DNA of 64,000 nt from assembly GCA_038238915.1 (NCBI GenBank), contig JBBSFH010000013.1:1-64000 (forward strand), in the 5' to 3' direction. The translations under genes were made by a program, and so were the position numbers. Below, piece after piece: positions 42,483 to 51,021 of this stretch. The stretch's first letter is position 1. Each line of letters begins with the position of its first letter. The notes beneath the pieces are model-generated. The model was not told the DNA's origin. It worked only from the letters and a program-made list of their open reading frames with translations, and searched no databases. The stretch comes from JAVVHE01 sp038238915. GTDB lineage: Bacteria > Pseudomonadota > Alphaproteobacteria > Sphingomonadales > Sphingomonadaceae.

Positions 42483-43928
42483 ATGTCCGACGTCCTCGAA
42501 TCCAGCCTCTCGGCGCACCAGAGCGGTCGCCTGCTCGAAGCCTATGATCTCGCGCGCGGTCACGCGCGCGCGCACCCCCGCGACGCGCGCGCGTGGCATC
42601 AGTTGGGGCTGCTGCTTCAGGAGATGGGCGATCTGCCCAGATCGGCCGCGATGCTCGATCGCGCGCTCCAGCTCGCCCCGCACCACGCGACGCTGCTCCA
42701 TCTGCGCGGCCGGGTCGAACTGGCGCGCGGTCTTCCTGCGCTCGAATGGCTCGATCGCGCGCAGGACGCGCGGCCCGATGATCCCGCGATCGCGCTCAGC
42801 ATCGGCATGGCCACGCTCGCCGCGGGCGATGCGGGGGACGCGCTTCACCGTTTTGCCCAGGTCACGATGGCCTATCCCATGCTTCGCCAAGGCCATGCGA
42901 GCCTCGCCTCGCTGCGCTACCAGCTCGGAGACCGCGACGCGTTCGACGATAGCTACGCTGCCGCGCTCGCCCACACCCCGGCCGACGCCGACCTCTGGCG
43001 CGCGTGGGCGGTTGCGCTGGTCAGCGCCGAGCTCCCGGCACGCGCGCTCGACGTGATCGCGCGCGCGCGCGCTGCGGTGGGAGACGGCGCGCGCTTCGAC
43101 GCGGTCGAGCTCAGCGCGCTGACCGATCTCGGCGAAACCGCCGCCGCCGCTGCAAAGTTCGCCGCCTTGCCCGTCGCGGCCGACGACGGCGTGCTGCGCC
43201 ACACGCGCATCCGCCACCTGATTGCGGCGGGCGATCCGACCGCCGCCGCCGCGCTCGCCGAAGCAACCGTAGCCGGGCCGGGTGGGGAGGGGGCGTGGCC
43301 GTGGCTCGCCACCGCATGGGCGCTGATCGGCGATCCGCGTTACGAATGGCTGATCGGCGATCCGCGTCTGATCGGCATTTATGATCTGGGCGATCCGCCC
43401 GAAGGCCTCGCCGATACTCTGCGCGCGCTCCACACCACGCGTATCGAACCGCCCGAGCAATCATTGCGCGGCGGCACGCAGACCGATGGCGATCTTCTGC
43501 TGCGCGAGGAGCCGCCGATCGTCGCGCTGCGCGCGCAACTCGAAGCCGCGATCGCCGTGCATATCGCGCAGTTGCCACCGGCGGACGCCGCGCATCCGGT
43601 GCTCGCCCCTCGGCGCGGGCGCACGCGTTTCGCGGGGAGCTGGTCGGTCCGGCTCGGCGGCGCGGGTTTCCACGTCAACCACACCCACCCGCGTGGCTGG
43701 CTCAGCTCCGCCTATTATGTCGTGGTCCCGGATGCGCCGCCGCCGCAGGGCTGGCTGAAACTGGGCGAGCCACCCGCGAACAGCGGTGCCGATATCGCAG
43801 CGTTCCTTCGCATCGAACCCAAGCCGGGCCGTCTCGTGCTGTTTCCTTCGATCCTGTGGCATGGCACCGAGCCGTTCACGGCCGGGGAACGTATCAGCGT
43901 CGCCTTCGATGTGGTCCCGCTTGTTTAA
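42483..43928 (+). CDS. TPR protein with C-terminal 2OG-Fe(II) oxygenase-like domain
   Basis: A 481-residue protein. The N-terminal ~280 residues are tetratricopeptide-like (GRLLEAYDLARGHARAHPRDARAW, AWHQLGLLLQEMGDLPRSAAML). The C-terminal ~120 residues match the putative 2-oxoglutarate/iron oxygenase type: FHVNHTHPRGWLSSAYYVVVPD, then GRLVLFPSILWHGTEPFTAGERISVAFDV, giving candidate iron His residues and the 2OG-binding Arg. The first metal motif reads H-x-N-H-x-H, so ligand assignment is uncertain. Its end overlaps the convergent AspH-like gene by 4 bases. Confidence 0.78.
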   Translation: MSDVLESSLSAHQSGRLLEAYDLARGHARAHPRDARAWHQLGLLLQEMGDLPRSAAMLDRALQLAPHHATLLHLRGRVELARGLPALEWLDRAQDARPDDPAIALSIGMATLAAGDAGDALHRFAQVTMAYPMLRQGHASLASLRYQLGDRDAFDDSYAAALAHTPADADLWRAWAVALVSAELPARALDVIARARAAVGDGARFDAVELSALTDLGETAAAAAKFAALPVAADDGVLRHTRIRHLIAAGDPTAAAALAEATVAGPGGEGAWPWLATAWALIGDPRYEWLIGDPRLIGIYDLGDPPEGLADTLRALHTTRIEPPEQSLRGGTQTDGDLLLREEPPIVALRAQLEAAIAVHIAQLPPADAAHPVLAPRRGRTRFAGSWSVRLGGAGFHVNHTHPRGWLSSAYYVVVPDAPPPQGWLKLGEPPANSGADIAAFLRIEPKPGRLVLFPSILWHGTEPFTAGERISVAFDVVPLV

Positions 43929-44971
43929 CCTGCAGCGTACCAGGCGCGCCGCGCGAGCATCATCGCCTCAACCCCGTGGCGCTCTGCTTGCGTGAGAAAG
44001 GGGTTCCACGCGTCGGCGATCATCACCACGCGCGTTTCGCCCGCGTCGTTCCACGCCTCATGCTCGATCGTATCGTCGAACGCCCATGCCTCGCCGATCC
44101 GCCATTCGCGCGTGACATTGCCCACCCGGAAGCGCGCGGGGCCGGGCAAAATCAGCGGCAGATGGACGATAGCGCGCGTGTTGGTCGATCCGGTGTGCGG
44201 TGGAATATGCGCGCCCGCCGTGAGCGCGGAGAAGACCACGGTCGGGCCGAACCCCTTCTGCCAGAGCATCGGCAGGCGTTCGATCAACGCGGCGGTGCCG
44301 GGGCAGGTCGCGCAGGCTTCGGCCTGCCGCACGCCGTCGCGCCAGAGGTAGAGCGTGCTCCAGTCAGACGAGCGGTTGAGCCCGGCCCACTGGTTGACCG
44401 GCACGCCCGGGGGCAGATCGATATAGGGCGCGAAGCGGTCCGCGAGCCGTGCGGTGGCGTGTGCGAGTTCGGCCTGGATCATCGGTGTCGCGGCTTCGAG
44501 TTCGGCAAACCACGGGAACAGCGCAGGATCGAAGAAGGGCACGGCGGCAAGGCGCGGGAAATGGAGATAGGCGGGTTCGGGGGTGTAGGCGCGGCGGGTG
44601 CCCGCAAAGATCGCGGCTGCTTCGGCGAGGCGTTCGTCCGCAGGGCCGATCGCGGTGTCCAATGCCCGCGCAAGCGCGTCGCGATCCGCCTCGACCACCG
44701 CGCGCGCGCGCGCCAGCGGGGCCACGAGCGCGGGGGGCGTGCGTTCAGCGGGGGGCGCGCCCTTCAGCGCATCGGCGAACGCCAATGCTGCGGCACGCGC
44801 GTGGCCCATTCGATCGAGCACCGCGCCCTTGGAAAGCAGCGCGATCAAATTGCCCGGCGAAACTGCGAGAGCTGATTCGATCGCGGCCAGCGCGTCTTCG
44901 AAACGCCCCGCCGCACGCGCAGTCGCCGCCCCGGCCAGCGCCGCATCGAGGCGCGGATCGGGCACCGTCAC
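43925..44971 (-). CDS. TPR - aspartyl/asparaginyl beta-hydroxylase-like protein
   Basis: A 348-residue protein with an N-terminal TPR-like part (residues 1-90, AGRFEDALAAIESALAVSPGN) and a C-terminal Asp/Asn hydroxylase domain. The double-stranded beta-helix core is visible in GAHIPPHTGSTNTRAIVHLPLI (wait-free metal and 2OG region) and WAFDDTIEHEAWNDAGETRVVMIAD. Such enzymes hydroxylate Asp/Asn residues in proteins or peptides with 2-oxoglutarate and oxygen. Start is GTG 44971; GTG 44965 is possible. It is convergent with the other oxygenase. Confidence 0.82.
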   Translation of the reverse strand: MTVPDPRLDAALAGAATARAAGRFEDALAAIESALAVSPGNLIALLSKGAVLDRMGHARAAALAFADALKGAPPAERTPPALVAPLARARAVVEADRDALARALDTAIGPADERLAEAAAIFAGTRRAYTPEPAYLHFPRLAAVPFFDPALFPWFAELEAATPMIQAELAHATARLADRFAPYIDLPPGVPVNQWAGLNRSSDWSTLYLWRDGVRQAEACATCPGTAALIERLPMLWQKGFGPTVVFSALTAGAHIPPHTGSTNTRAIVHLPLILPGPARFRVGNVTREWRIGEAWAFDDTIEHEAWNDAGETRVVMIADAWNPFLTQAERHGVEAMMLARRAWYAAG

Positions 44972-44979
44972 GCGATTGT

Positions 44980-45255
44980 CTAGCCGCCCGGGCCCTTGTA
45001 GCCGATGTGCTGCTGCCGCTCGAGGGTCTCGCGCTGGTCGCGGTAGATACGCTCCCATTCTTCGGCGGTGGCGCATTGCTTCACCGCATTCAGCCGCGAA
45101 CCGAGCGTCTCCGTCGTGTGGCAGATCTTTTTCGTTTTGGCGGGCGTGGTAGATGCGACCGTCGTCGTGGTCGCCGGAGGTGGCAGATCCTGCAGCTGCG
45201 CCAGAGCGGGTGCCGCTGCGGCGAGGCTCAAAGCCAGGATTATTGAACGAAGCAT
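44980..45255 (-). CDS. Small secreted protein, Cys-pair type
   Basis: A 91-residue protein with signal peptide (MLRSIILALSLAAAAPALAQ), a Pro/Thr-rich linker and a conserved-looking C-terminus KKICHTTETLGSRLNAVKQCATAEEWERIYR. The two cysteines are 16 residues apart and could form a disulfide. This pattern recurs in sphingomonad proteins of unknown function. It starts upstream of the AspH-like gene on the same strand with 8 bases between them. Confidence 0.65.
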   Translation of the reverse strand: MLRSIILALSLAAAAPALAQLQDLPPPATTTTVASTTPAKTKKICHTTETLGSRLNAVKQCATAEEWERIYRDQRETLERQQHIGYKGPGG

Positions 45256-45313
45256 CGGACCCTCCGCGGAAGCATGCAACATGTTCCCAGAAGCCGGCCG
45301 CGCTGTCCAGCCT

Positions 45314-47878
45314 TCACACCACCGAAAGCGCCAGCGCGCCATCGCCTTCGTCCACGCGCACGCTCGATCCATCGGGCACCTGCCCGCCCAGAATCAGGTC
45401 CGCGAGCGGATCCTGCACGTTGCGCTGCACCGCGCGTTTCAGCGGCCGTGCGCCGTACACTGGATCATAGCCCACTCGGCCCAGCCAGCGGCGGGCAGCG
45501 TCGGTCATTTCGAGCGCGATCTTGCGGTCCTTCAACAGACGGCGCACGCGTTCCACCTGCAGATCGACGATCGGGCCCATATGTTCCTGGCCCAGCCGGT
45601 GGAACAGCACGATCTCGTCCAGCCGGTTCAGGAACTCGGGCCGGAAATGCGCGCGGACCGCGTCCATTACCTTGTCTTCAGCGGCGGTGACAGGTGCGCC
45701 ATCGGGCAGCGCGGCGATGAACTGCGAGCCGAGATTCGAGGTGAGGATGATGAGCGTGTTGGTGAAATCCACCGTGCGCCCCTGCCCATCGGTCAGTCGG
45801 CCATCATCCAGCACCTGCAGCAGGATGTTAAACACGTCCGCGTGCGCCTTCTCCACCTCGTCGAACAGCACCACCTGATAGGGGCGGCGGCGGACGGCTT
45901 CGGTCAGCACCCCACCCTCCTCATAGCCGACATAGCCCGGCGGCGCGCCGATCAGGCGGGCGACCGCATGCTTTTCCATGAACTCGCTCATGTCGATGCG
46001 CACCATCGCGCTGTCGTCGTCGAACAGGAACCCGGCGAGCGCCTTCGTAAGCTCGGTCTTGCCCACGCCCGTCGGCCCGAGGAACAGGAACGAACCGAGC
46101 GGCCGGTTCGGGTCCTGAAGTCCCGCGCGCGCGCGGCGCACGGCGGCTGAAACCGCGCGCACGGCGGCCTCCTGCCCGATCACACGCTTGCCGAGCGCCG
46201 CCTCCATTTGCATCAGCTTCTCGCGCTCGCCCGCAAGCATCCGCTCCACGGGGATACCCGTCCAGCGCGCCACCACGCCCGCGATATCGTCCGACGTCAC
46301 CTCCTCGCGTACCATCGCGCCCGCGCCCGCCTCCTCGGCCGCGACCAGATCGCGCTCCAGCCCGGGCACCACGCCATAGGTCAGCTCGCCCGCACGCGCG
46401 TAATCGCCGCGCCGCTGCGACTGTTCGAGTTCGAGCCGCGCTGCCTCGAGCGCGGCCTTAACCTTGGACGCGCCCGCCAGCTTCTCCTTCTCGCCCTGCC
46501 AGCGCGTCGTCAGCGCGCCGGATTGCTCCTCCAGCCCCGCCAGCTCGGACTCGAGCGCGCTCAGCCGGTCGCGCGATGGCGCATCGGTCTCGCGCTTCAA
46601 CGCCTCGCGCTCGATACGGAGCTGGACGATGCGGCGGTCAAGGTTCTCGATCTCCTCGGGCTTGCTCTCCACCTCCATGCGCAGGCGGCTCGCGGCCTCG
46701 TCCATCAGGTCGATGGCTTTATCCGGCAGGAAGCGATCCGCGATGTAACGGTTGCTGAGCGTGGCAGCCGCCACCAGCGCACCATCGGTGATGCGCACAT
46801 GATGGTGCTGCTCGTACTTGTCGCGCAGCCCGCGCAGGATCGAGATCGTATCCTCCACTGTCGGTTCGCCGACGAATACCGGCTGGAAGCGCCGCTCGAG
46901 CGCGGCATCCTTCTCGATGTGCTTGCGATACTCGTCGAGCGTCGTCGCGCCGATGCAGTGCAGCTCGCCGCGCGCCAAGGCGGGCTTGAGCAGGTTGGAC
47001 GCATCCATCGCTCCCTCGCCCCTCCCCGCGCCGACCAGCGTGTGCATTTCGTCGATGAACAGGATGATCTCGCCCTCGCCCGCGCGCACCTCGTCGAGCA
47101 CGCCCTTCAGCCGTTCCTCGAACTCGCCGCGATATTTCGCGCCCGCGATCAGCGAGCCCATGTCGAGCGACATCAGCCGCTGGTCCTTCATCCCGTCGGG
47201 CACGTCGCCGTTGACGATGCGCAGCGCGAGCCCTTCGACGATCGCGGTCTTGCCCACGCCGGGCTCGCCGATCAGCACCGGGTTGTTCTTCGTCCGCCGC
47301 GCGAGCACTTGGATCGTGCGCCGGATTTCCTCGTCGCGCCCGATCACCGGATCGAGCTTGCCGTCGCGCGCCGCCTGCGTCAGATCGCGCGCAAATTTCT
47401 TGAGCGCATCGTAGCGGTCCTCCGCCGACGCGGTGTCGGCGGGGCGGCCTTTGCGCAGGCTTTCGATCGCGGTGTTCAGCGCCTCGGCGCTCACCCCCGC
47501 CGCCTTCATTGCAGGGTTCCCCGCGACCGCGAACGCAAGCAGCAGACGCTCCACCGTCACGAAGGAATCGCCCGCCCTGGTTGCGATCTGCTCGGCGGAA
47601 TCGAGCAGCCGCACGGTGTCGTTATCCCACGCGGTGCTTTGCGCCCCCGATCCGCTGACCGCCGGAATCCGCGACAGCGCCCCGTCCACCTCAGCCGCCG
47701 CCAGCAGCGGTTGGCCACCCGACGCGCGGATCAGCCCCGCCGCCATCCCCTGCTCGTCCTCGAGCAGCGCTTTTAGCAAATGGTCGGGCGTGATCCGCTG
47801 ATGGCTCAATCGGATCGCGACGGTCTGCGCCGACTGGAGAAACCCCTTGGCGCGTTCGGTGAATTTTTCGACGTTCAT
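45314..47878 (-). CDS. clpB: ClpB disaggregase
   Basis: An 854-residue Hsp100 ATPase that resolves protein aggregates together with DnaK and small heat-shock proteins. It contains the Clp N-domain (MNVEKFTERAKGFLQSAQ), NBD1 with Walker A GEPGVGKTAI, the coiled middle domain (about residues 400-520), and NBD2 with GPTGVGKTEL and GYVGYEEGG. The start ATG 47878 matches the conserved N-terminus. A sigma-32 promoter ends only about nine bases before the ATG and there is no ribosome-binding purine run, so the mRNA may be leaderless. Confidence 0.96.
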   Translation of the reverse strand: MNVEKFTERAKGFLQSAQTVAIRLSHQRITPDHLLKALLEDEQGMAAGLIRASGGQPLLAAAEVDGALSRIPAVSGSGAQSTAWDNDTVRLLDSAEQIATRAGDSFVTVERLLLAFAVAGNPAMKAAGVSAEALNTAIESLRKGRPADTASAEDRYDALKKFARDLTQAARDGKLDPVIGRDEEIRRTIQVLARRTKNNPVLIGEPGVGKTAIVEGLALRIVNGDVPDGMKDQRLMSLDMGSLIAGAKYRGEFEERLKGVLDEVRAGEGEIILFIDEMHTLVGAGRGEGAMDASNLLKPALARGELHCIGATTLDEYRKHIEKDAALERRFQPVFVGEPTVEDTISILRGLRDKYEQHHHVRITDGALVAAATLSNRYIADRFLPDKAIDLMDEAASRLRMEVESKPEEIENLDRRIVQLRIEREALKRETDAPSRDRLSALESELAGLEEQSGALTTRWQGEKEKLAGASKVKAALEAARLELEQSQRRGDYARAGELTYGVVPGLERDLVAAEEAGAGAMVREEVTSDDIAGVVARWTGIPVERMLAGEREKLMQMEAALGKRVIGQEAAVRAVSAAVRRARAGLQDPNRPLGSFLFLGPTGVGKTELTKALAGFLFDDDSAMVRIDMSEFMEKHAVARLIGAPPGYVGYEEGGVLTEAVRRRPYQVVLFDEVEKAHADVFNILLQVLDDGRLTDGQGRTVDFTNTLIILTSNLGSQFIAALPDGAPVTAAEDKVMDAVRAHFRPEFLNRLDEIVLFHRLGQEHMGPIVDLQVERVRRLLKDRKIALEMTDAARRWLGRVGYDPVYGARPLKRAVQRNVQDPLADLILGGQVPDGSSVRVDEGDGALALSVV

Positions 47879-47886
47879 AGCGCGGG

Positions 47887-47915
47887 AAATGGGTGTGGCG
47901 TTTTGGACACACAAG
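47887..47915 (-). promoter_or_regulatory. Sigma-32 promoter directly before clpB
   Basis: On the minus strand CTTGTGT (47915-47909) and CACCCATTT (47895-47887) match the heat-shock consensus, with 18 bases between CTTG and CCCATTT, one more than at hsp20. The start of transcription would fall between 47881 and 47878, at or within three bases of the clpB ATG. Confidence 0.65.
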
Positions 47916-47948
47916 GGCACGTCGTCGGTGGCGCCACCCCGTTGCGCA

Positions 47949-48761
47949 CTACGCCCCCCCCAGGTCCGCCTCCTCGGCGCGCCCCACATCCCCCCGTCGT
48001 ACCGCCATCTGGATCGGCCCCTCCGCGCGTCCCGCCACGAACTGGTCCACATAGGGGTTGCCGCTCATGTACAGTCGGTCCTTGGAGCCGTCCCAGATGA
48101 TCTTGCCGTTGTAGAGCATCGCCACCCGGTCCGCGATCTTGCGGGCGGACGAGAGATCGTGGGTGATGGTGACGGCGGTGACGCCCAGATCGCGGACGAG
48201 TTCGACGATGAGGTTATTGATCACGTCTGCCATGATCGGATCCAACCCGGTGGTGGGTTCGTCGAAGAACATGATCTCGGGGCGCGCGGCGATTGCGCGG
48301 GCGAGAGCGACGCGCTTCTGCATGCCGCCTGACAGTTCGGCGGGCTTCAGATCGGCGACATCCGCGCCAAGCCCCACGCGCGCGAGATTGTCTATCGCCT
48401 GAGCACGCAGCGAGGCGGAGCGGCCGATGTCTCCCTCGGTGAGCGCGAAGCTCACGTTGCGCCACACGGACAAGCTGTCGAACAGCGCGCCGCCCTGGAA
48501 CAGCATTCCGAAGCGTGCGCGGTGACGCGCCATGGCCGCACCGCGCAGCTTGCCCACCTCCACCCCGCCCACCAGCACGCGGCCGCGGTCCGGCGTCATC
48601 AGGCCGAGGATGCATTTGAGCGTAACCGATTTGCCCGTGCCCGAGCCGCCGATGATCACCAGCGATTCGCCGGGCTCGACCGATAGGCTCATGCCACGCA
48701 GCACGGTCTTCGGGCCGAAACGCTTGCAGACATCCTCCATCAGGATCAGCGGTTCGCTCAT
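47949..48761 (-). CDS. mlaF: Phospholipid-transport ABC ATPase MlaF
   Basis: A 270-residue ATPase of the Mla system, which returns misplaced phospholipids from the outer membrane. Walker A GGSGTGKS (residues 38-45), Q-loop MLFQGGALFDSLSVWRNV, signature LSGGMQKR and Walker B IMFFDEPTTGLDP are intact; FQGGALFDSLSV is Mla-type. It overlaps mlaE by ATGA. Usually mlaD (MCE domain) comes next, but here the following gene is clpB. Confidence 0.9.
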   Translation of the reverse strand: MSEPLILMEDVCKRFGPKTVLRGMSLSVEPGESLVIIGGSGTGKSVTLKCILGLMTPDRGRVLVGGVEVGKLRGAAMARHRARFGMLFQGGALFDSLSVWRNVSFALTEGDIGRSASLRAQAIDNLARVGLGADVADLKPAELSGGMQKRVALARAIAARPEIMFFDEPTTGLDPIMADVINNLIVELVRDLGVTAVTITHDLSSARKIADRVAMLYNGKIIWDGSKDRLYMSGNPYVDQFVAGRAEGPIQMAVRRGDVGRAEEADLGGA

Positions 48762-49546
48762 TTGGTGCCGAACACGAGTACGGTGATGATGAGGTTGGAC
48801 GCGAGGATGAGCACGAAGGCGGAGACCACCGCATCGGTGGTCGCGCGCCCCACGCCCTCCGCGCCGCCCTTCGACGAGAAGCCGTGGTAGCAGCCCATCA
48901 GCGCGATGATGAACCCGAACACGGCGGCTTTGACCATCGAGGAGGTGATATCGTCGGCTTTGAGATACTGGCGCGTCACGCTCAGATATTCCGCGCTGTT
49001 GAAGCCCAGCCGCGTCACAGCGAGCGCCCAGCCGCCCGCGACGCCGATGATGTTGGTGATGAGCACCAGCACGGGCATCACCAGCGTGGAGGCGACGATG
49101 CGCGGCATGATCAGATAGCGCACGGGATCGGTGCGCAGCGTGGTCAACGCGTCGATCTGTTCGGTGACGCGCATCGTGCCGAGTTCGGCCGCCATCGCGC
49201 TCGCGACGCGGCCTGCCATGATGAGGCCACCCATCACCGGCCCCAGTTCGCGCACCAGCGCGATCACGGTGACGGCGGGAACGGTGGAGGCGGCGTTAAA
49301 GCGCGAGCCGCCGACGAAGATCTGCTGCGCGATCGCGGCCCCGGTGAACAGCGCGGTCATGCCGATCACGGGGAGCGAGAAATAGCCGACCGCGATCAAC
49401 TGCGCGGCGAGGCGGCGCGGGTAGAAGGGCGGCGAGAGCGCGCGGATGAGCGCGGTGAAGGCAAAGCGCGCCACCCGCCCGATTTCGGCGAACGCACCGA
49501 TCACCACCGTGCCGAGCGCGATCAGGAGGCGCAGCACGATAGTCAC
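48758..49546 (-). CDS. mlaE: Phospholipid-transport permease MlaE
   Basis: A 262-residue MlaE-family permease with five to six hydrophobic segments. Typical stretches are SLPVIGMTALFTGAAIAQQ, RELGPVMGGLIMAGRVASAMAAELGTMRVTEQIDAL and GCYHGFSSKGGAEGVGRATTDAVV. It forms the inner-membrane core with MlaF and MlaD. Start is GTG 49546, overlapping the alr stop (GTGA). Thus alr-mlaE-mlaF are one transcription unit. Confidence 0.9.
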   Translation of the reverse strand: MTIVLRLLIALGTVVIGAFAEIGRVARFAFTALIRALSPPFYPRRLAAQLIAVGYFSLPVIGMTALFTGAAIAQQIFVGGSRFNAASTVPAVTVIALVRELGPVMGGLIMAGRVASAMAAELGTMRVTEQIDALTTLRTDPVRYLIMPRIVASTLVMPVLVLITNIIGVAGGWALAVTRLGFNSAEYLSVTRQYLKADDITSSMVKAAVFGFIIALMGCYHGFSSKGGAEGVGRATTDAVVSAFVLILASNLIITVLVFGTK

Positions 49547-50577
49547 GCCTGCGTGTAGCGCCGCTCGAAACGGTGACCCAAGCCGGTCAGCAACTCATAT
49601 TGCGAGCGGCCGCTTGCGGCGGCGAGGCGCGGCAGATCGAACGCGATCTCGATCCATTGGCCGACATGCACGGCGCGGGCATCGGTAAGATCGATCGCAC
49701 TCAGGTCCATCGATACGCGCCCTACGACGGGGTGCTCCCTCCCGTCCAGCCACGCGGTGCCGCCGGGCGCGCGCGGCAGCCCGTCTGCATATCCGATCGC
49801 GATAATGCCGAGTTGCGTGGGGCGCGTGGCGATCCAGGTCGCTGCGTAACCGACCGCCTCGCCGGGGACGACATGGCGAAGCTGCAGCAGCCGCGCCTCG
49901 ATGCGAACCACTGGGCAAAGATCGGTCGCGGCGGTGCAGGGCTGGCCACCGTAGAGCGCGATGCCGGGGCGGACGAGATCGAATGCGTAATCCGGGCCCA
50001 GATACGCACCTGCCGAAGCGGCGAGGCTGCGCCGGGCCGCCCCCATCTCGATCGCCGCGAACGCGCGCAGCATCGCCGCGTTGGCGGGGTGCCCTGGCTC
50101 GTCCGCGCAGGCGAGGTGGGACATCAGAATATCGACGTTAACCTCGGGCAGCGCGCCCAGATCGGTCACGGCCAGCCCAAGCCGGTTCATGCCGGTATCG
50201 ACCATCAGATCGCACGCGCGGCCGGGCATTGCCGCGTACCACAGCGCCGCCTGTTCGACTGAGTTGAGCACGGGCACCACCGCGCCCAGCGCGCGCGCGG
50301 CGGGCAGATCGGTTTCGCTCATCCCCTGGAAAACATGGACGCGCGCGCCCGCCGCAGCGTCGCCGAGCGCGATCGCCTCGGCCCAATCGGCGACGAACAG
50401 ATCGCGGCAGCCTTCCGCGACCAGCCGCCGCGCAATCGGGGTCGCGCCCAGCCCATAGCCATTCGCCTTGATCGCCGCGCCCGCCGCCACGCCTGCGCGC
50501 CGCGCGACGGTTCGCCAGTTCGCCGCGACCGACCCCAGATCGACGGTGAGCCGGGCGGCGGGCGGAGCAGGTTGCAC
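49543..50577 (-). CDS. alr: Alanine racemase
   Basis: A 344-residue PLP enzyme producing D-alanine for peptidoglycan. The PLP Lys is in AAIKANGYGLG (about residue 34-44), the second catalytic base Tyr is in GYAATWIA, and GYADGLPRAPGG plus VGRVSMDLSAIDLTD are family signatures. GTG at 50577 is the only sensible start. Ten bases separate it from the DUF423 gene upstream. Length is slightly short but complete. Confidence 0.93.
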   Translation of the reverse strand: MQPAPPAARLTVDLGSVAANWRTVARRAGVAAGAAIKANGYGLGATPIARRLVAEGCRDLFVADWAEAIALGDAAAGARVHVFQGMSETDLPAARALGAVVPVLNSVEQAALWYAAMPGRACDLMVDTGMNRLGLAVTDLGALPEVNVDILMSHLACADEPGHPANAAMLRAFAAIEMGAARRSLAASAGAYLGPDYAFDLVRPGIALYGGQPCTAATDLCPVVRIEARLLQLRHVVPGEAVGYAATWIATRPTQLGIIAIGYADGLPRAPGGTAWLDGREHPVVGRVSMDLSAIDLTDARAVHVGQWIEIAFDLPRLAAASGRSQYELLTGLGHRFERRYTQA

Positions 50578-50587
50578 GTGGCGGGCG

Positions 50588-50944
50588 CTAGCCCTGCTGC
50601 GCGCGCATGGCAAACGCCGCCGCAAGAGCCGCCCAGGCGAGCATGAGAAGCGTGCCTCCGATGGGGGCGACCGGTCCGAGCGACGGACCGCCGAGCGCGT
50701 GGACATAGACCGCGCTCGCGAACAGCGCCGCGCCGAGCACGAAAACCGCGCCGATCACGCGCCCGCGCAGTCCCGTAATCATCGCCAACGCGAGCAGCGC
50801 GGCGGGTGCGTGCACCAGCTCGATCGTCGCGGCGGTGGCGACGCGCGCGGCGGTGGCGGGATCGTGGACCACATGCGCCCCGATCGCCGCGAACGCGACG
50901 CCGAACAGGCCATGGAGCGCGGCGAGCGGGGCAACGATGCGCAT
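50588..50944 (-). CDS. DUF423 inner-membrane protein
   Basis: A 118-residue protein with four predicted membrane helices; FGVAFAAIGAHVVHDPATAARVATAATIELVHAPAALLA and GRVIGAVFVLGAALFASAVYVHALGG are DUF423-like. Its role is unknown; it is widely found as a small inner-membrane protein. It precedes alr by 10 bases and is divergent from polA, with 77 bases between the two starts. Confidence 0.85.
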   Translation of the reverse strand: MRIVAPLAALHGLFGVAFAAIGAHVVHDPATAARVATAATIELVHAPAALLALAMITGLRGRVIGAVFVLGAALFASAVYVHALGGPSLGPVAPIGGTLLMLAWAALAAAFAMRAQQG

Positions 50945-51021
50945 GGAATCTCCCGAACGCCGCGCTGGTTGGTGCACGCACCGACTGGAGCGCGCCCCGT
51001 GCGGCTGCTAAGCCTGCGCCG

